From Crossaster papposus (taxonomy: Eukaryota > Echinodermata > Asteroidea > Velatida > Solasteridae): a stretch of DNA of 64,000 bases. A program made the position numbers and the translations under genes. The stretch's first letter is position 1. Each line of letters starts with the position of its first letter. A model generated the notes under the pieces. That model was given only the letters and a program-made list of their open reading frames with translations. It was not told where the DNA came from and searched no databases. Positions 1 through 10,025 of the stretch are shown here, in pieces. Location: assembly GCA_037893245.1 (NCBI GenBank), contig JBAIAA010000099.1, positions 124,001 to 188,000 on the forward strand, written 5' to 3'.

Positions 1-325
1 AGGCCTTGTTTTGGTGTATAACAGAGCAAACTGAAATTCGGGAATTCTCTAACATAAGAAGTTTTTTAAGACATGATTTGTAATAAGTGGAAATATTCAA
101 AAAGCCTGCATCCATACGGTCCAAAGCAACTTTCAGACAAACAAAGCAATATTCCAGATAATTTGATGAAGTTTGCCAATAAAAAGTAGAGCCATTTCAT
201 TTATTCTTTTTCCAACACCTACAATTATTTTGTCATCATTTATAACAAATTCAACAAAAACCCAAGCCTCAGCGTGTTTAGGGCACGAAAGGAAAATGTG
301 TTCGACCGTTTCCCTATACTGCTGG
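1..325 (-). mobile_element. LINE 3' fragment (zinc-binding RT tail), cut off by window start
   Basis: Read on the minus strand, this stretch encodes the second half of a zf-RVT-like zinc-binding module (ETVEHIFLSCP, downstream of a CxxC half at 7385-7400) and then a degenerate ORF2 C-terminus. Positions 1-128 are a near-identical direct repeat of 15273-15411, a second copy of the same LINE 3' end. The frame resumes exactly across the Gypsy-1 insertion, so this piece and 7384-7800 are one LINE. The 3' tail is outside the window. Confidence 0.7.
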
Positions 326-1187
326 TGTAACCTGGAAAAACGACACAGTGGGGGGAACTCGCCTAAAACTAATTATAACTTCTTTAAACACGGGATCTTT
401 GAAAGGAAAGGTCGCGAGGAATTTAGTTAATAGACCAAGATACAAAATTCTAGATTCCGAAACAAAGACAACAGGAAATTTATTTACAAAACTTTAAGAC
501 CGAAACAAAATAGAATTAATAAAGTGATGACCAAGCCAAAACCCTATTACAAAATATATAAAAACCACAAGAAACTGATACAAACTTTGAACTTTGAACT
601 TTGAACTTAAAAAAACCCCTAAGGATTAAGACCAAAAGACCAAAAAAACGTGCTACAAAATGGACCGCACTTTTCAGAACTTTCTAAACTTGAAGGGAAA
701 TTACCGTAGATCTAATCGACAAAGAAAAAAAAAAATTGTCTCTAAATACAACAAAAATAGAATAACAAAAACCGGAAAGACCAACGCGATATATAGGAGG
801 TTTGCGAATTAAGTCCACAACTTCAACAACCAAAGAAGGAGCAGGCCAAAACTAATAGGCAGAATGGAAGAAAAACAGAGTACGAACAGAGCTCAAATAT
901 TAGCCGATAGTGTATTGTTTGCTGCCGGTCTGCAAAATGTGTCTGTCTCACAGTGTGCAGTGCAGAGCACATGTAAAAATGTAATACAATTATTGGGTCA
1001 TCATAATGCAATACTGAGTACAAAATGTAGTACATTTATTGGGACCATTTCACTACAGATCTAGGTCATAAACAGTGTTAGTTTATCAGGGGGGTCAATG
1101 TACTAGAAAATCATTTTCCAGGGGGGTGGGAAGGTTAACTTACTAAATGTATTTAAAACACAACATTATGGAATCTTCCTTTCTACA
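326..1187 (-). repeat. 3' LTR of Gypsy-1 (full length)
   Basis: Bounded by the polypurine tract at 1188 onward and by the ctgg target duplication at 322-325. It begins TGTAG and ends TTACA on the minus strand. Its first 312 bp (1187 down to 876) are nearly identical to 7379-7068. The remaining ~550 bp have no partner at the other end of the element. Confidence 0.75.
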
Positions 1188-1230
1188 CTCTCCACCATTT
1201 GATACCATTGTTGTCCTCAATAATGCGGAA

Positions 1231-2919
1231 CTACTGCCAATCTCCGAAACGATCAGGGGGCCTAATCAACCGACAGGGGCGACGCGAGGGTAGTTCATCT
1301 TCTGAAGAAGAGTCCTCCGCCAGAGATACTGCTGTGTTTCTGTCTGGTGTCACAAAGCCTTGACCACTGGTGGTATCGAGGTGACGAGCACCCCTCCTGT
1401 CTCCTTGTCCAGAACCCTCGTCAATGCTGCTGCCGCGAACCTCGGAAGCACTGGGCCAACTCCTGTATGTCCCCTCTGGATAAACACCTCCTGTTGTCGG
1501 TGGGCAGAATGGTCCGCCTATGGCTCGGGAACGCGGTAGAGCTACATCAGGTTCCTCTTCCGAAACAGTTGCTTCCCCAACATTGGGGGAGTCATCTCCT
1601 CCAGAACTGGCGGCTTCGGAAGGCGTCACATCAAACGGACACAGCATCAGCATACCACGGTGTAGTGTCCTCACAGTTGATGTGCCAGCCTGTTGAACTA
1701 CGTATGATGGAATACCCTGCAGTTTTCTAACCACAACATACGGGACTGCCTCCCATCTGTCTTTCAGCTTCGCTTTTCCCCGCTGAGACTTATTGGCCAC
1801 AAGAACTCTGTCCCCTGGATGGAGGGCACTTTTCCGGACTTTCTTGTCGTATCCGGCCTTCTGCTTAGTCCTGGATTTCTCAGCATTTGCCTGTACCTCT
1901 CGGTGGACCCTGTGTATGTAATGTCGGAGCCGCTGAATGTACGATGGATAGTCATGGTTAGGAGGTGGCACTTCTGGATCGTTTGACGAAGGGACCGGAC
2001 ACAGAAGGTCTACGGGCATCTTCGGCTTTCGGAGGAACATCAGATGGAAAGGTGAGTGTCCAGTCGACTCGTGCTTGCTGCAATTGTAGGCATGGGTAAG
2101 GGCTCCAAGGTGGGCTGCCCAATTGGTTTTCTGCTCTGGGTTCAACGTTCCCAGCATGCCCAACAAGGTCCGATTGAATCTCTCTACCATACCATTTCCC
2201 TGGGGGTGGTACGGGGTTGTCCTGGTCTTCTTCACTCCAAGGAGGCTACACATCTCTTGAATAATTGCAGACTCGAAACACTTTCCTTGATCGGAATGTA
2301 TTCTCTCAGGAATGCCATAATGAACGATGAACTTCTCCCAGAGTACTCGGGCCACCGTTGTTGCTTTCTGGTCCTTTGTCGAATAAGCCTGAGCATACCG
2401 GCTGAAGTGATCTGTGACAACTAGCACGTGCTCAAATCCACCCTTCGACCGCTCCACACTCAAGAAGTCGACACAAACTAACTCAAGGGTCCTAGTCGTC
2501 CGGATGCTCTCAAGGCCTGCCCACCTCTTGTTGTCTGGGGATTTCCGCAAAGTGCATCGCTTACAATTTCTGACGTAGCTCTTAACCTCTGAGTACATGT
2601 CTGGCCAGAAGTAGCGATCTCTGGCATGCTGGAGAGTCTTTTCTAGCCCAAGATGTCCGTTCGAGTCGTGGATGTGCTGGAGTACCTGAGCCCTCATCAC
2701 TATGGGTAGTACCAAAAGAAAATCTTCCCCAACACAATCTGTGTCACTCTTCTTGTAGACAAGTAGACCGTCTTTTACTGCCAGACGTTCCCAAACATGC
2801 AGTAGTTGTCTGACTACACCAGACTCCTTGGCTGCCTGTCTTCGACTTAACCCCTTCTGTTGAGTTAATTTTAACTCTACCACACGAAATATAGCCGAGT
2901 CGCTCTGCTGTGCCAACAC
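1231..2919 (-). CDS. Gypsy-1 pol: integrase
   Basis: Integrase inserts the retrotransposon cDNA into host DNA. The 562-aa ORF holds an HHCC zinc-binding N-terminus (HDSNGH... then CKRC near residues 85-125). A DDE catalytic core follows, seen as VCVDF, HSDQGKCFE and VERFNRTLLG. A GPY/F-like C-terminal module sits around GKAKLKDRWEAVPY. A Ser/Glu-rich tail of about 120 residues ends at LIRPPDRFGDW. The ORF lies downstream of the RT/RNase H ORF but in another frame. The frame change falls near 2920-2935 and probably reflects an indel, since Gypsy integrase is normally part of the pol polyprotein. The start used here is only the first possible codon in this frame. Confidence 0.9.
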   Translation of the reverse strand: MLAQQSDSAIFRVVELKLTQQKGLSRRQAAKESGVVRQLLHVWERLAVKDGLLVYKKSDTDCVGEDFLLVLPIVMRAQVLQHIHDSNGHLGLEKTLQHARDRYFWPDMYSEVKSYVRNCKRCTLRKSPDNKRWAGLESIRTTRTLELVCVDFLSVERSKGGFEHVLVVTDHFSRYAQAYSTKDQKATTVARVLWEKFIVHYGIPERIHSDQGKCFESAIIQEMCSLLGVKKTRTTPYHPQGNGMVERFNRTLLGMLGTLNPEQKTNWAAHLGALTHAYNCSKHESTGHSPFHLMFLRKPKMPVDLLCPVPSSNDPEVPPPNHDYPSYIQRLRHYIHRVHREVQANAEKSRTKQKAGYDKKVRKSALHPGDRVLVANKSQRGKAKLKDRWEAVPYVVVRKLQGIPSYVVQQAGTSTVRTLHRGMLMLCPFDVTPSEAASSGGDDSPNVGEATVSEEEPDVALPRSRAIGGPFCPPTTGGVYPEGTYRSWPSASEVRGSSIDEGSGQGDRRGARHLDTTSGQGFVTPDRNTAVSLAEDSSSEDELPSRRPCRLIRPPDRFGDWQ

Positions 2920-3230
2920 CGAAGACCAACACCTTTAGTGGGCGTGACGCTCGTCCCTACTAGCTGACCACTTTCGCTCCTTTCAGAGACAGCGACTCTT
3001 GAAGACGCCATAAACGGTTGTTGTTGTGGAGGACCCTTACCTGGACCAGGTTGCAAAGAGTCATCCACTCCTACAGGATTGGAACTGGATGGTGTGGACG
3101 AGTAGCTCCTGTGACTCAATATGGTCTGCTGAACTTCAAGGACATCATTAGCAGCGGATTTGTGTTGTAACTGTCTCGGGGAAGAATTAGGTACACGTTT
3201 CTCTTTGCTGTCCCCACTTGAGTCGACACC

Positions 3231-4742
3231 CTATGCTGAACCATTCTTTTTCTCTCCCCTCTGAACAGCCATTCTCTGGTTAGTCTCGTTGAGGATCTGG
3301 TGTACCCTCTCACAAGAAAGCCTTGAAAGGGCGTCGGCATTAGCATTAGCCTTACCAGGGCGATACAGGATGTCCAAGTCGAAGATGGAAAGGTCACTAA
3401 CCCATCGGTGACCGTGGGCGTCCAGTTTGGCCTTCTTCATGACGTAAGTTAGCGGGTTGTTGTCCGTGACAGCTGTGACCTTCTGCCCATACAGGTAGTC
3501 CCGAAACTTTATCGTAACTGCCCAGTGCAGTGCACGAAACTCCAGCTTGTGGGCTGGATATTTTGCTTCTGCCAAGGTCAGGGTCCGACTGGCATAGGCT
3601 ATCACTCTCTCTTGGCCGCCTTGTTTTTGCACTAGTACAGCACCAAGACCCAGACCAGAAGCATCAGTCTGCATCAGAAAAGGCTGTTGATAATCGGAAA
3701 AGGCAAGGATAGGTGCGGTCGTCATCCTCTCGATCAATGCCTCAAATGCAACCTGACATTCATCGCTCCATACGAAGGGCTCGTTCCTGACGCCTCGCTT
3801 CCCTCCTATCAGGCCAAACAGCGGCTTAGCTACCTGAGCATAATTTCGGATGAATCTCCGGTAATATCCGGTGAATCCGAGAAAGGCCCGGACATCTTTC
3901 TTAGTCTTCGATGTCGGCCACTTCTTTACCGCTTCAACCTTCGCTGGGTCCGTTGAGATCCCCTTCTCGGATATTACATGTCCCAGGTACTGGACTTCAG
4001 TCTTGAGCAGGTGGCACTTGGTTGGCCTAAGCTTGAGGCCATGTTCCCTCAACCGGGCAAACACCCGTCCCAAGCGTTGCAGGTGCTCCTCTATGGTTGA
4101 GCTAAAAACTACGATGTCGTCCAGATAGATTAGGACTTCAGAGTAGTTCATGTCTCCAAGCACCATGGTCATTAATCGCTGAAAGGTTGCCGGTGCATTC
4201 ATAAGGCCAAACGGCATACGTGTATACTCGTACAGCCCCATTGGAGTGGTAAATGCAGTTTTCTTCCGATCCTGCTCTGCCATCTGCACTTGTAGGTAGC
4301 CCGATGTTAAATCTAGACAAGATAAGTATTTAGCCTGCCCCAGGGCATCCAGGGACTCTTCAATTCTTGGTAGGGGAAAAGCATCACGGACAGTTCTCGA
4401 GTTAAGTTGCCTGTAGTCGATACATAATCGTACGCTACCGTCTTTCTTTCGCACTATCACAATAGGCGAGGCAAATGAGCTCTGGCTTGGCTCGATGATA
4501 CCGGTGGTCTTTAGTTCTTCAAGGTGTGTTCGCACTTCTTGGTACTGGGATGGGGGAATGTGCCAATAAGGCAACCGAAACGGGGTCGGGTCAACAAGGG
4601 GAATTTCGTGCATAACTGTTGTGGTAGAGCCAACATCAAGGGAACTAGTTGAAAACACATCATTGTTCTGGGCAATAAGTTCCTCTACAGCTGCTCTATC
4701 GGATGGAGACAAAGCTGATCCACTCAGGTCAACCTCTGGCAT
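3231..4742 (-). CDS. Gypsy-1 pol: reverse transcriptase and RNase H
   Basis: The 503-aa ORF copies element RNA into DNA and removes the RNA strand. RT motifs are clear: LEELKTTGIIEPSQS, RLCIDYRQLN, LDLTSGYLQV, MPFGLMNAPATFQ and the catalytic box IYLDDIVVF. RNase H follows (TDASGLGLGAVL, AYASRTL, TDNNPLTYV, ADALSRL). Its ATG overlaps the end of the protease ORF by 19 bases in another frame. A TAG at 3231-3233 ends it, but the same frame stays open for a further ~300 bases (to 2877), so the stop looks like a point lesion in a longer pol. Confidence 0.92.
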   Translation of the reverse strand: MPEVDLSGSALSPSDRAAVEELIAQNNDVFSTSSLDVGSTTTVMHEIPLVDPTPFRLPYWHIPPSQYQEVRTHLEELKTTGIIEPSQSSFASPIVIVRKKDGSVRLCIDYRQLNSRTVRDAFPLPRIEESLDALGQAKYLSCLDLTSGYLQVQMAEQDRKKTAFTTPMGLYEYTRMPFGLMNAPATFQRLMTMVLGDMNYSEVLIYLDDIVVFSSTIEEHLQRLGRVFARLREHGLKLRPTKCHLLKTEVQYLGHVISEKGISTDPAKVEAVKKWPTSKTKKDVRAFLGFTGYYRRFIRNYAQVAKPLFGLIGGKRGVRNEPFVWSDECQVAFEALIERMTTAPILAFSDYQQPFLMQTDASGLGLGAVLVQKQGGQERVIAYASRTLTLAEAKYPAHKLEFRALHWAVTIKFRDYLYGQKVTAVTDNNPLTYVMKKAKLDAHGHRWVSDLSIFDLDILYRPGKANANADALSRLSCERVHQILNETNQRMAVQRGEKKNGSA

Positions 4743-5700
4743 TTCCGCTTAACACCTACATTCTGCTCTGCAATCATCACTCCATCTTTGTCGTTAGGGG
4801 GTATCGTGCAAACAGCTTCAATACAGAAGAGGGTAGCCACATTCGAGTTACGCCGGATAGTCACAACCTGGTTCGACATGTTGAGGAGCTTGACAGGGGC
4901 CTTGCCGCCGGTCACCTCTACTAACAGTCGACCAACTGCTAATGGTCCACCTTCTCCCTCCACCAATGCAGTAAGCTTTCTTCCCTTAGTAGCATGTGGG
5001 GCTCTTGTCGATATAGAAACTTCCGTCCCAGGCTGAACTTCTAGAGGGCGCCTCCCAGCAAATCGCAAGTGCCCAATTTCTCCATCCGTACTAGCAATGT
5101 CAGCTCCATCTGCATTTATGAATCGGAATGCTTGGAACCAAGATTGGGAAAGCCTCTTGCTCTTCACCATAAAGTGCCGTCCGTAGACTGATTTCATCTG
5201 GTCTCGACTGGCTCGGATGACGTTGGTCCCAATGAGTACTGGGGTCTCGCGCCGAAATGGGGTCGAGGGAACAACAAACGCTGGAACTTTACAAATGTGT
5301 TGGTTTAGTGCGTCTATGTCTATCTCAATAACACCATGATGTGGGACAGCCTGGCCCCCGGCTCCACTTATGAACATATCAGAAGGGCGAAGTGGTTGCT
5401 GTCTCAATGTGGGATGCCTCATAACAAAGTCCTCTGTTATCGTGGTAACTTGGGAACCAGTGTCCAGCAGGGACGTAGCAAGGATGCCGGAGATTTTTAC
5501 CTCTGCTCGGTTGATTAGACCAGCTAAAGGTAGCTCAGCTTCTCCTTCTACATGTTTGTCACCAGCTGATGCAGACTGATCGGGACGAACCGGGGCAACT
5601 TGGGTGTGGTTGGATGGGCCTTTCTTTGACGAACCCGCTGACCGCCCTACATCCGCAGGTTCTGCTCGTTTAACGAGGTCTCTGCTGCCATCCGTTGAAT
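4724..5700 (-). CDS. Gypsy-1 pol: aspartic protease region
   Basis: This frame reads through the aspartic protease motif LLDTGSQVTTI at about 5440-5475 and a second conserved block, PVLIGTNVI, near 5240. The retroviral-type protease cuts the Gag-Pol polyprotein. The frame is open from inside the nucleocapsid ORF (about 5690) to a TGA at 4724, overlapping gag at one end and the RT ORF at the other. The first ATG (5422) lies downstream of DTG, so translation probably depends on a frameshift from gag rather than on that ATG. Whether the two frame changes are programmed or mutational cannot be told from one copy. Confidence 0.75.
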
Positions 5701-6999
5701 CTGAGGGTGAGCTGCTGGGCTTTGGACTGGTGTCATTGCTTGCTGGGAACGTCCTTGACCAGTGTGTGTATAACTGGAATGGGGTGCCGACCGTCTCTCT
5801 TCAGAGCAATTTCTCGCAAGGTGCCTCTTATTTCCGCAGTTGAAACATCCTGTGTATGGTGGCTTCTGGCGTGGTTGACTCGGTATCTGAGGCTGAAATA
5901 CTGCTGCTTCAAGCTGCACTATTCGCTGTCCTTGGTGCTGCTGCTCACCCCTAACCTGGCCTAGTATCTCCATCTGCTTACGGCACATCGACTTCATCTC
6001 ATCTAATTGCCGTGTCAGAAATTGCTGAAGAAGAGGGGAGGAGTCATTTGGCTGGGGTTGAATTGGATTGTCTTCCTTCACAGGCTGGGCAGCCCTCTCT
6101 GTATCTTTACCCCTGGTCTTGGTTTGGGGCAAGCTTTGAGCAACCTCGCTCATTGACAAATAGGATGTCTGCTGTCGTCTGATGTCCGCTGCTTACTTCT
6201 CCTCCTCATCAATTATGTGCAATTTCCGGCGCACATCTCGGAAGGCCATGAACCTGGGTTGCATTGGTGCCAACCTCTGTCTGTATCGAAGATCCTTCAA
6301 ACCAACCATGAATTGGGTGGTTAGCATCTTGTCTCGACTCTCTTCCTCAGTTGACTTCTGTCCCTGACGCTTTCTTGCCTCTTCTACTTCTCTCAGTGTG
6401 GACTCTAATGCGATTGCATACTCCATTGGAGTTTTAGTCCCTCGCTGCACCCTGGCGTAGAATTTAGCGACAGGAGACAGGGCATTCTTGTCCTCTCCAT
6501 ACTCCTCCAGAAGCTCCGCAAAAGCCACCTCCGCGTTCACACTATCTGGGGTCCTGCCCTTGAGGTTGAGCAGAACGTCTCTTGCATCTCCTCCGGTGTG
6601 TCGTACTACCTCATGAAACTGGTGTGGTCCTTTGGCACTTTCTTTGGACTCGAGCAAGAACTTGACATCTCTAATCCAGTCTTCCAGACGGGGGCCATGT
6701 TTTGCCTTGCCGGTAAAGATCGGTACACTCTTTACCTGATGTGTTGTGAGCATTCTCGGCTGGGGACTTGCGGGATGTCCATCTTCTGAAACAGCTACCG
6801 GTAGGGTGGGATCAAAGTCGGCGAGATGTAGGGGCGAGGTGATCATTGGTTGACGGGCTGGATGGTGATAGCTGTGTGTGCCCATCAGCAAAGGGGACTG
6901 ATTTGAAGGAGAATTCTCATGGTAGGCATATGGTGTTAGCTTTGGAGGGTTGCCTGGTGTCATGGGTGTTGGCACTACCATCTTTGGTGTTTCCGCCAT
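5647..6999 (-). CDS. Gypsy-1 gag (capsid and nucleocapsid) with an in-frame stop
   Basis: Gag forms the particle that packages element RNA. An ATG at 6999 opens a capsid-like region with a retrotransposon Gag helix pattern (DWIRDVKFLLE, QRGTKTPMEYAIALE, TQFMVGLKDLRYRQRL). A TAA at 6193-6195 interrupts it. The same frame then continues without another stop to 5647 and includes a CCHC zinc knuckle, CFNCGNKRHLARNC. A coiled-coil-like Gln-rich stretch precedes the knuckle. I chose the 6999 ATG because the longer frame upstream opens only with a TTG. The single stop could be a nonsense mutation or a readthrough codon. Confidence 0.8.
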
Positions 7000-7067
7000 T
7001 AGCACCAATCCGCTCCCCAACCTAAAATACCGCGTTGGCCTCAACAAACTTGTCTATATTAAAAAAT

Positions 7068-7379
7068 CAGAGTACGAACAGAGCTCAAATATTGGCCGAT
7101 AGTGTACTGTTTGCTGCCGGTCTGCAGAATGTGTCTGTCTCACAGTGTGCAGTGCAGAGCACATGTAAAAATGTAATACAATTATTGGGTCATCATAATG
7201 CAATACTGAGTACAAAATGTAGTACATTTATTGGGACCATTTCACTACAGATCTAGGTCATAAACAGTGTTACTTTATCAGGGGGGTCAATGTACTAGAA
7301 AATCATTTTCCAGGGGGGTGGGAAGGTTAACTTACTAAATGTATTTAAAACACAACATTATGGAATTTTCCTTTCTACA
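7068..7379 (-). repeat. Truncated 5' LTR of Gypsy-1
   Basis: This is a near-identical direct copy of 876-1187 that begins TGTAG at 7379, next to the target duplication. Homology to the other LTR stops at 7068, and the gag leader begins at once. About 550 bp of LTR 3' sequence are therefore missing here. Confidence 0.8.
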
Positions 7380-7383
7380 CTGG

Positions 7384-7800
7384 CACAAAATACAAATATC
7401 ATCGTTAGTAATTCCTATTTTATACAACTTGTCTTTAGTAGGCAAAATCCTGTGTTTAAGTTTGAACCAAATGTCTCTGTTTCTAGAAAATCATCCTTAA
7501 GAATCGGCCAAAACTGCAAATAAAATTCTACTGTCAGCCCATCAGGACCTAGGGACTTGTTTTTCCCACACAAAGCAATAAAAAGTTCGTTAACACTAAT
7601 ATTCTTATCAATATTATCATGAGTGGTAAAATTAAAAACAGCCGTCTCGGTGCAATTCAAAATCTTTCTTAATTTATCACTATCAATCCCTTCACTAGTA
7701 CATAAATATAAATTTAGGTAACAATCTCTAATACACTTCGTCGTGGTAAAAGGATTATCACAATATTTCTTGTTCTCATTTCGGCCCTACAGAACGCCTG
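7384..7800 (-). mobile_element. LINE reverse transcriptase fragment with internal deletion
   Basis: The minus strand shows the start of a non-LTR reverse transcriptase (KNKSLGPDGLTVEFY, FWPILKDDF). It is followed within a few codons, in another frame, by the C-terminal block FKLKHRILPTKDKLYKIG and a CxxC half-finger. The whole RT catalytic core, including the YxDD box, is absent. The fragment is therefore internally deleted, and Gypsy-1 inserted inside its zinc-finger coding region. The upstream limit near 7800 is uncertain. Confidence 0.75.
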
Positions 7801-7853
7801 GGCGTTCCCCACGCTCGGCCCTGCAGAACGCCTCAGCGTTCCAACAAAAGGGT
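7786..7853. repeat. Two tandem 34-bp hairpin-forming units
   Basis: Two direct copies of a unit that starts tcggccct and contains the small inverted repeat gaacgcc...ggcgttc. The unit is short and its function is unknown. No gene is seen from here to the Gypsy-2 LTR at 8368, where only short ORFs without recognisable domains occur. Confidence 0.5.
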
Positions 7854-8367
7854 CTATTTCAGCTGTTATTTGCGACTGGTGTAAAAGACTACGTGACCTA
7901 GAACGTTCTCATCACGCAACTGAAGTATTGACCTTTAAATGGCAACATAAATATACATGTACGTAGTGTTCCATTGAAAATTTTCGCGAAATAATCCTTT
8001 AAAAATCACCCGAATCAGACGCGCTTTTGTCAGATTTTGTATCCATCATGAAATATGACATACCAAGCAACACTCGGCTTGTAAGATTGTTGGATTTAGG
8101 CACAGTTTTGGAGGAGATTTTTAGTGATAAAGATAGTAAAGGTAACGGTTTATCTGTAACTAGCGATATGTCCATTGACGACGACGTGAAGGACCATGTA
8201 CACACGATGTGAAGGACCAGGTACACATGATTGATGTGTACGATAACGGTAAACTTGTCCAAAATTTCACTTGAAATATGAGAAATGCTAACTAATTAAA
8301 AAAAAAAATTTAAAAGAAAATCACCTATGCATGACTATTTTTGTTGAATATTTACAAAGCTTATAAT

Positions 8368-8584
8368 TGTAACGGGATTCACCTTGTTTACCCTTGTACA
8401 TGTATACTGTGGTCACTGTCGGACCCCGTAGATGGGATAGATTCATGTTCAATCAAGATGGCTGCTGATCGTTTCGTCTTTAATTAAACCAATAAACCAA
8501 TCAGTGTTTTCTATTATAAATATCCAGTTTGTCCTTGATTCCTGTCAGCATTTCGAACATTTATGACACCTCGACGTGTTATAC
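8368..8584 (+). repeat. Putative 5' LTR of Gypsy-2
   Basis: It starts TGTAACGGG and stops directly before the primer binding site. Its last bases (CGTGTTATAC) are roughly the inverse of the first. It holds a TATA-like stretch (attataaatatcc near 8513). The left boundary is inferred because no 3' copy is present for comparison. Confidence 0.55.
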
Positions 8585-8603
8585 TGGCGTAGTCGGCAGG
8601 ATT
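8585..8603 (+). promoter_or_regulatory. Primer binding site, tRNA-Ser type
   Basis: The 19 bases beginning tggcgtagtcgg are complementary to the 3' end of animal tRNA-Ser including its CCA. This comparison is with the vertebrate tRNA-Ser acceptor and T-arm as I remember it. The position directly after the presumed LTR is where minus-strand DNA synthesis is primed. Confidence 0.75.
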
Positions 8604-8957
8604 GCTTATGGAAGATAAGATTTAACCGGATTTAATTTTCACCTCGTGATTGATTTTACAACGTGATCGGAAAACCCTGTGACTGTGAGTAACGCCAAGT
8701 TGACTCAGTGATTCGTTTTGCGTGATTATGGAGATATAAACATTCTCTGGAGCCAAATTTCGTCAGATTATCATGTATAAACTGTGAACATTGTTTTGAC
8801 GCAAATTTTGTTGGAAAACCTGAGAGATTCTCCGCTCGAACTGGTATGTCCCCCTGGCTACCGTCAACTAAACCCCGCTTGGAATCGCATTAATATTATA
8901 CGAGATTATCGGCGCTGTTTTTCCCATATCACCTGGATATAGTTGGACAAAGACAAA

Positions 8958-10025
8958 ATGACTGATCGATCTGCCTACCTCTGCCGGTTTACTTCAGAGT
9001 ATATTGCAAAACTCTGTGAAATCAATCACATTGATGTCAACACAGTTAGAAAAAAACAGGAACGTGTCAATGCACTTTGCGATTTACCACACCTGACGGA
9101 AGAGGTCACAAGCACTGAAAGCAAAGGTTTTGGTGCCTCCGATTTTGCTCAAGCCATACAGGAACTTGAAGCCAACCGCCAGCTACAAACTGACAAACTC
9201 TGTAAATCATTGATGGATGCTGTGAAATTTGCTCAACCCAAGCAGCAAGTGATTCAAGTCGGCCCCAAATTGTCGGACTTTCACAAATTGAGTGCAGATG
9301 ACGATATCACCTGTTACATCGCCACATTCCAGAGACTAGCCACTGCAGCCAAACGGCCTAGGGCAGACTAGCCTCGATTGTTGGAGCCCTACCTTACAGG
9401 GAAAGCCCAGAAAGCGTTTCACTCGCTCAGCGGAACTGACAAACAAGACTTTGGAAAAATAGTGGAGGTGATCCATCGCCGTTACTGTTTGACACCAGAG
9501 GCATACCGAATCAAGTTCAAGGCCGACTCCAAGAAGGGTGATGAGACCTTCGAGGAGTTCGCGAACAGACTACAGCTCAACTTTCACAAATGGCTTGAGC
9601 TGGAACAGGAAACCGAGACCCCTGAGATGAAACGTTGCTTGAACCTGATAATGATAGATCAGTTCTTGTCAACGATACATGACGATACCCTTCGTTTAAA
9701 GCTGCAAGAACTCAATTTGGCTTCGGTTGTGGCCGTGGCCAGGAGAGCGGATGAGCACCTTCTCCATCGCTGTGCAAACTTTAGCTCTACTGGACGTGGA
9801 GACACAAAGCCAACTGTGACTTACCCCGCACCGCCAACCAAGACTACGAACGCTCAATTCCTACCCAAGAATACCGCCCGTGGTAGTCCCCCAAGGCCGA
9901 ACCAGAACAGACCTGGACTGTCTGCTACAAATGCAAGGCAATTGGACACAAGGCGTTCGATTGCCCCCTCCAACAATCTGGTAACCCTCCTTGGTCTGCC
10001 AGCCAAAGGCCGCCGGGACCCATGA
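8958..10025 (+). CDS. Gypsy-2 gag, broken by a stop and a frameshift
   Basis: The ATG at 8958 opens a gag with a predicted helical N-terminus. A capsid-like core follows (LEPYLTGKAQKAF, FEEFANRLQLNFHKW, DQFLSTIHDDTLR). A TAG at 9369-9371 sits in frame where related Gag proteins have a Trp-like position before the LEPYLTGKA block, so a single-base nonsense change is likely. The CCHC zinc knuckle (CYKCKAIGHKAFDC, 9927-9968) is readable only in a shifted frame, which places an indel shortly before it. Gag would package the element RNA. Confidence 0.8.

Larger units (their letters stand above)
326..7379 (-). mobile_element. Gypsy/Ty3-type LTR retrotransposon (Gypsy-1)
   Basis: The element lies on the minus strand in the order gag, protease, RT, RNase H, integrase, which is the Gypsy/Ty3 order. 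Its ends read TGTAGAAAGG and GGTTACA, the usual TG...CA. It is flanked by a 4-bp direct repeat, ctgg at 322-325 and 7380-7383, and the LINE frame outside continues across it. A purine-rich tract (GGTGGAGAG) abuts the 3' LTR at 1188. The 312 bp at 876-1187 match 7068-7379. The left LTR is about 862 bp but the right copy keeps only 312 bp, so the 5' LTR has lost its downstream part and probably the primer binding site. In-frame stops and frameshifts make it non-autonomous. Confidence 0.88.

Noticed and set aside
8027-8212. 61-codon ORF upstream of Gypsy-2
   Set aside because: No domain, and a near-duplicated gtgaaggacca motif suggests repeat sequence. It could not be supported as a gene.
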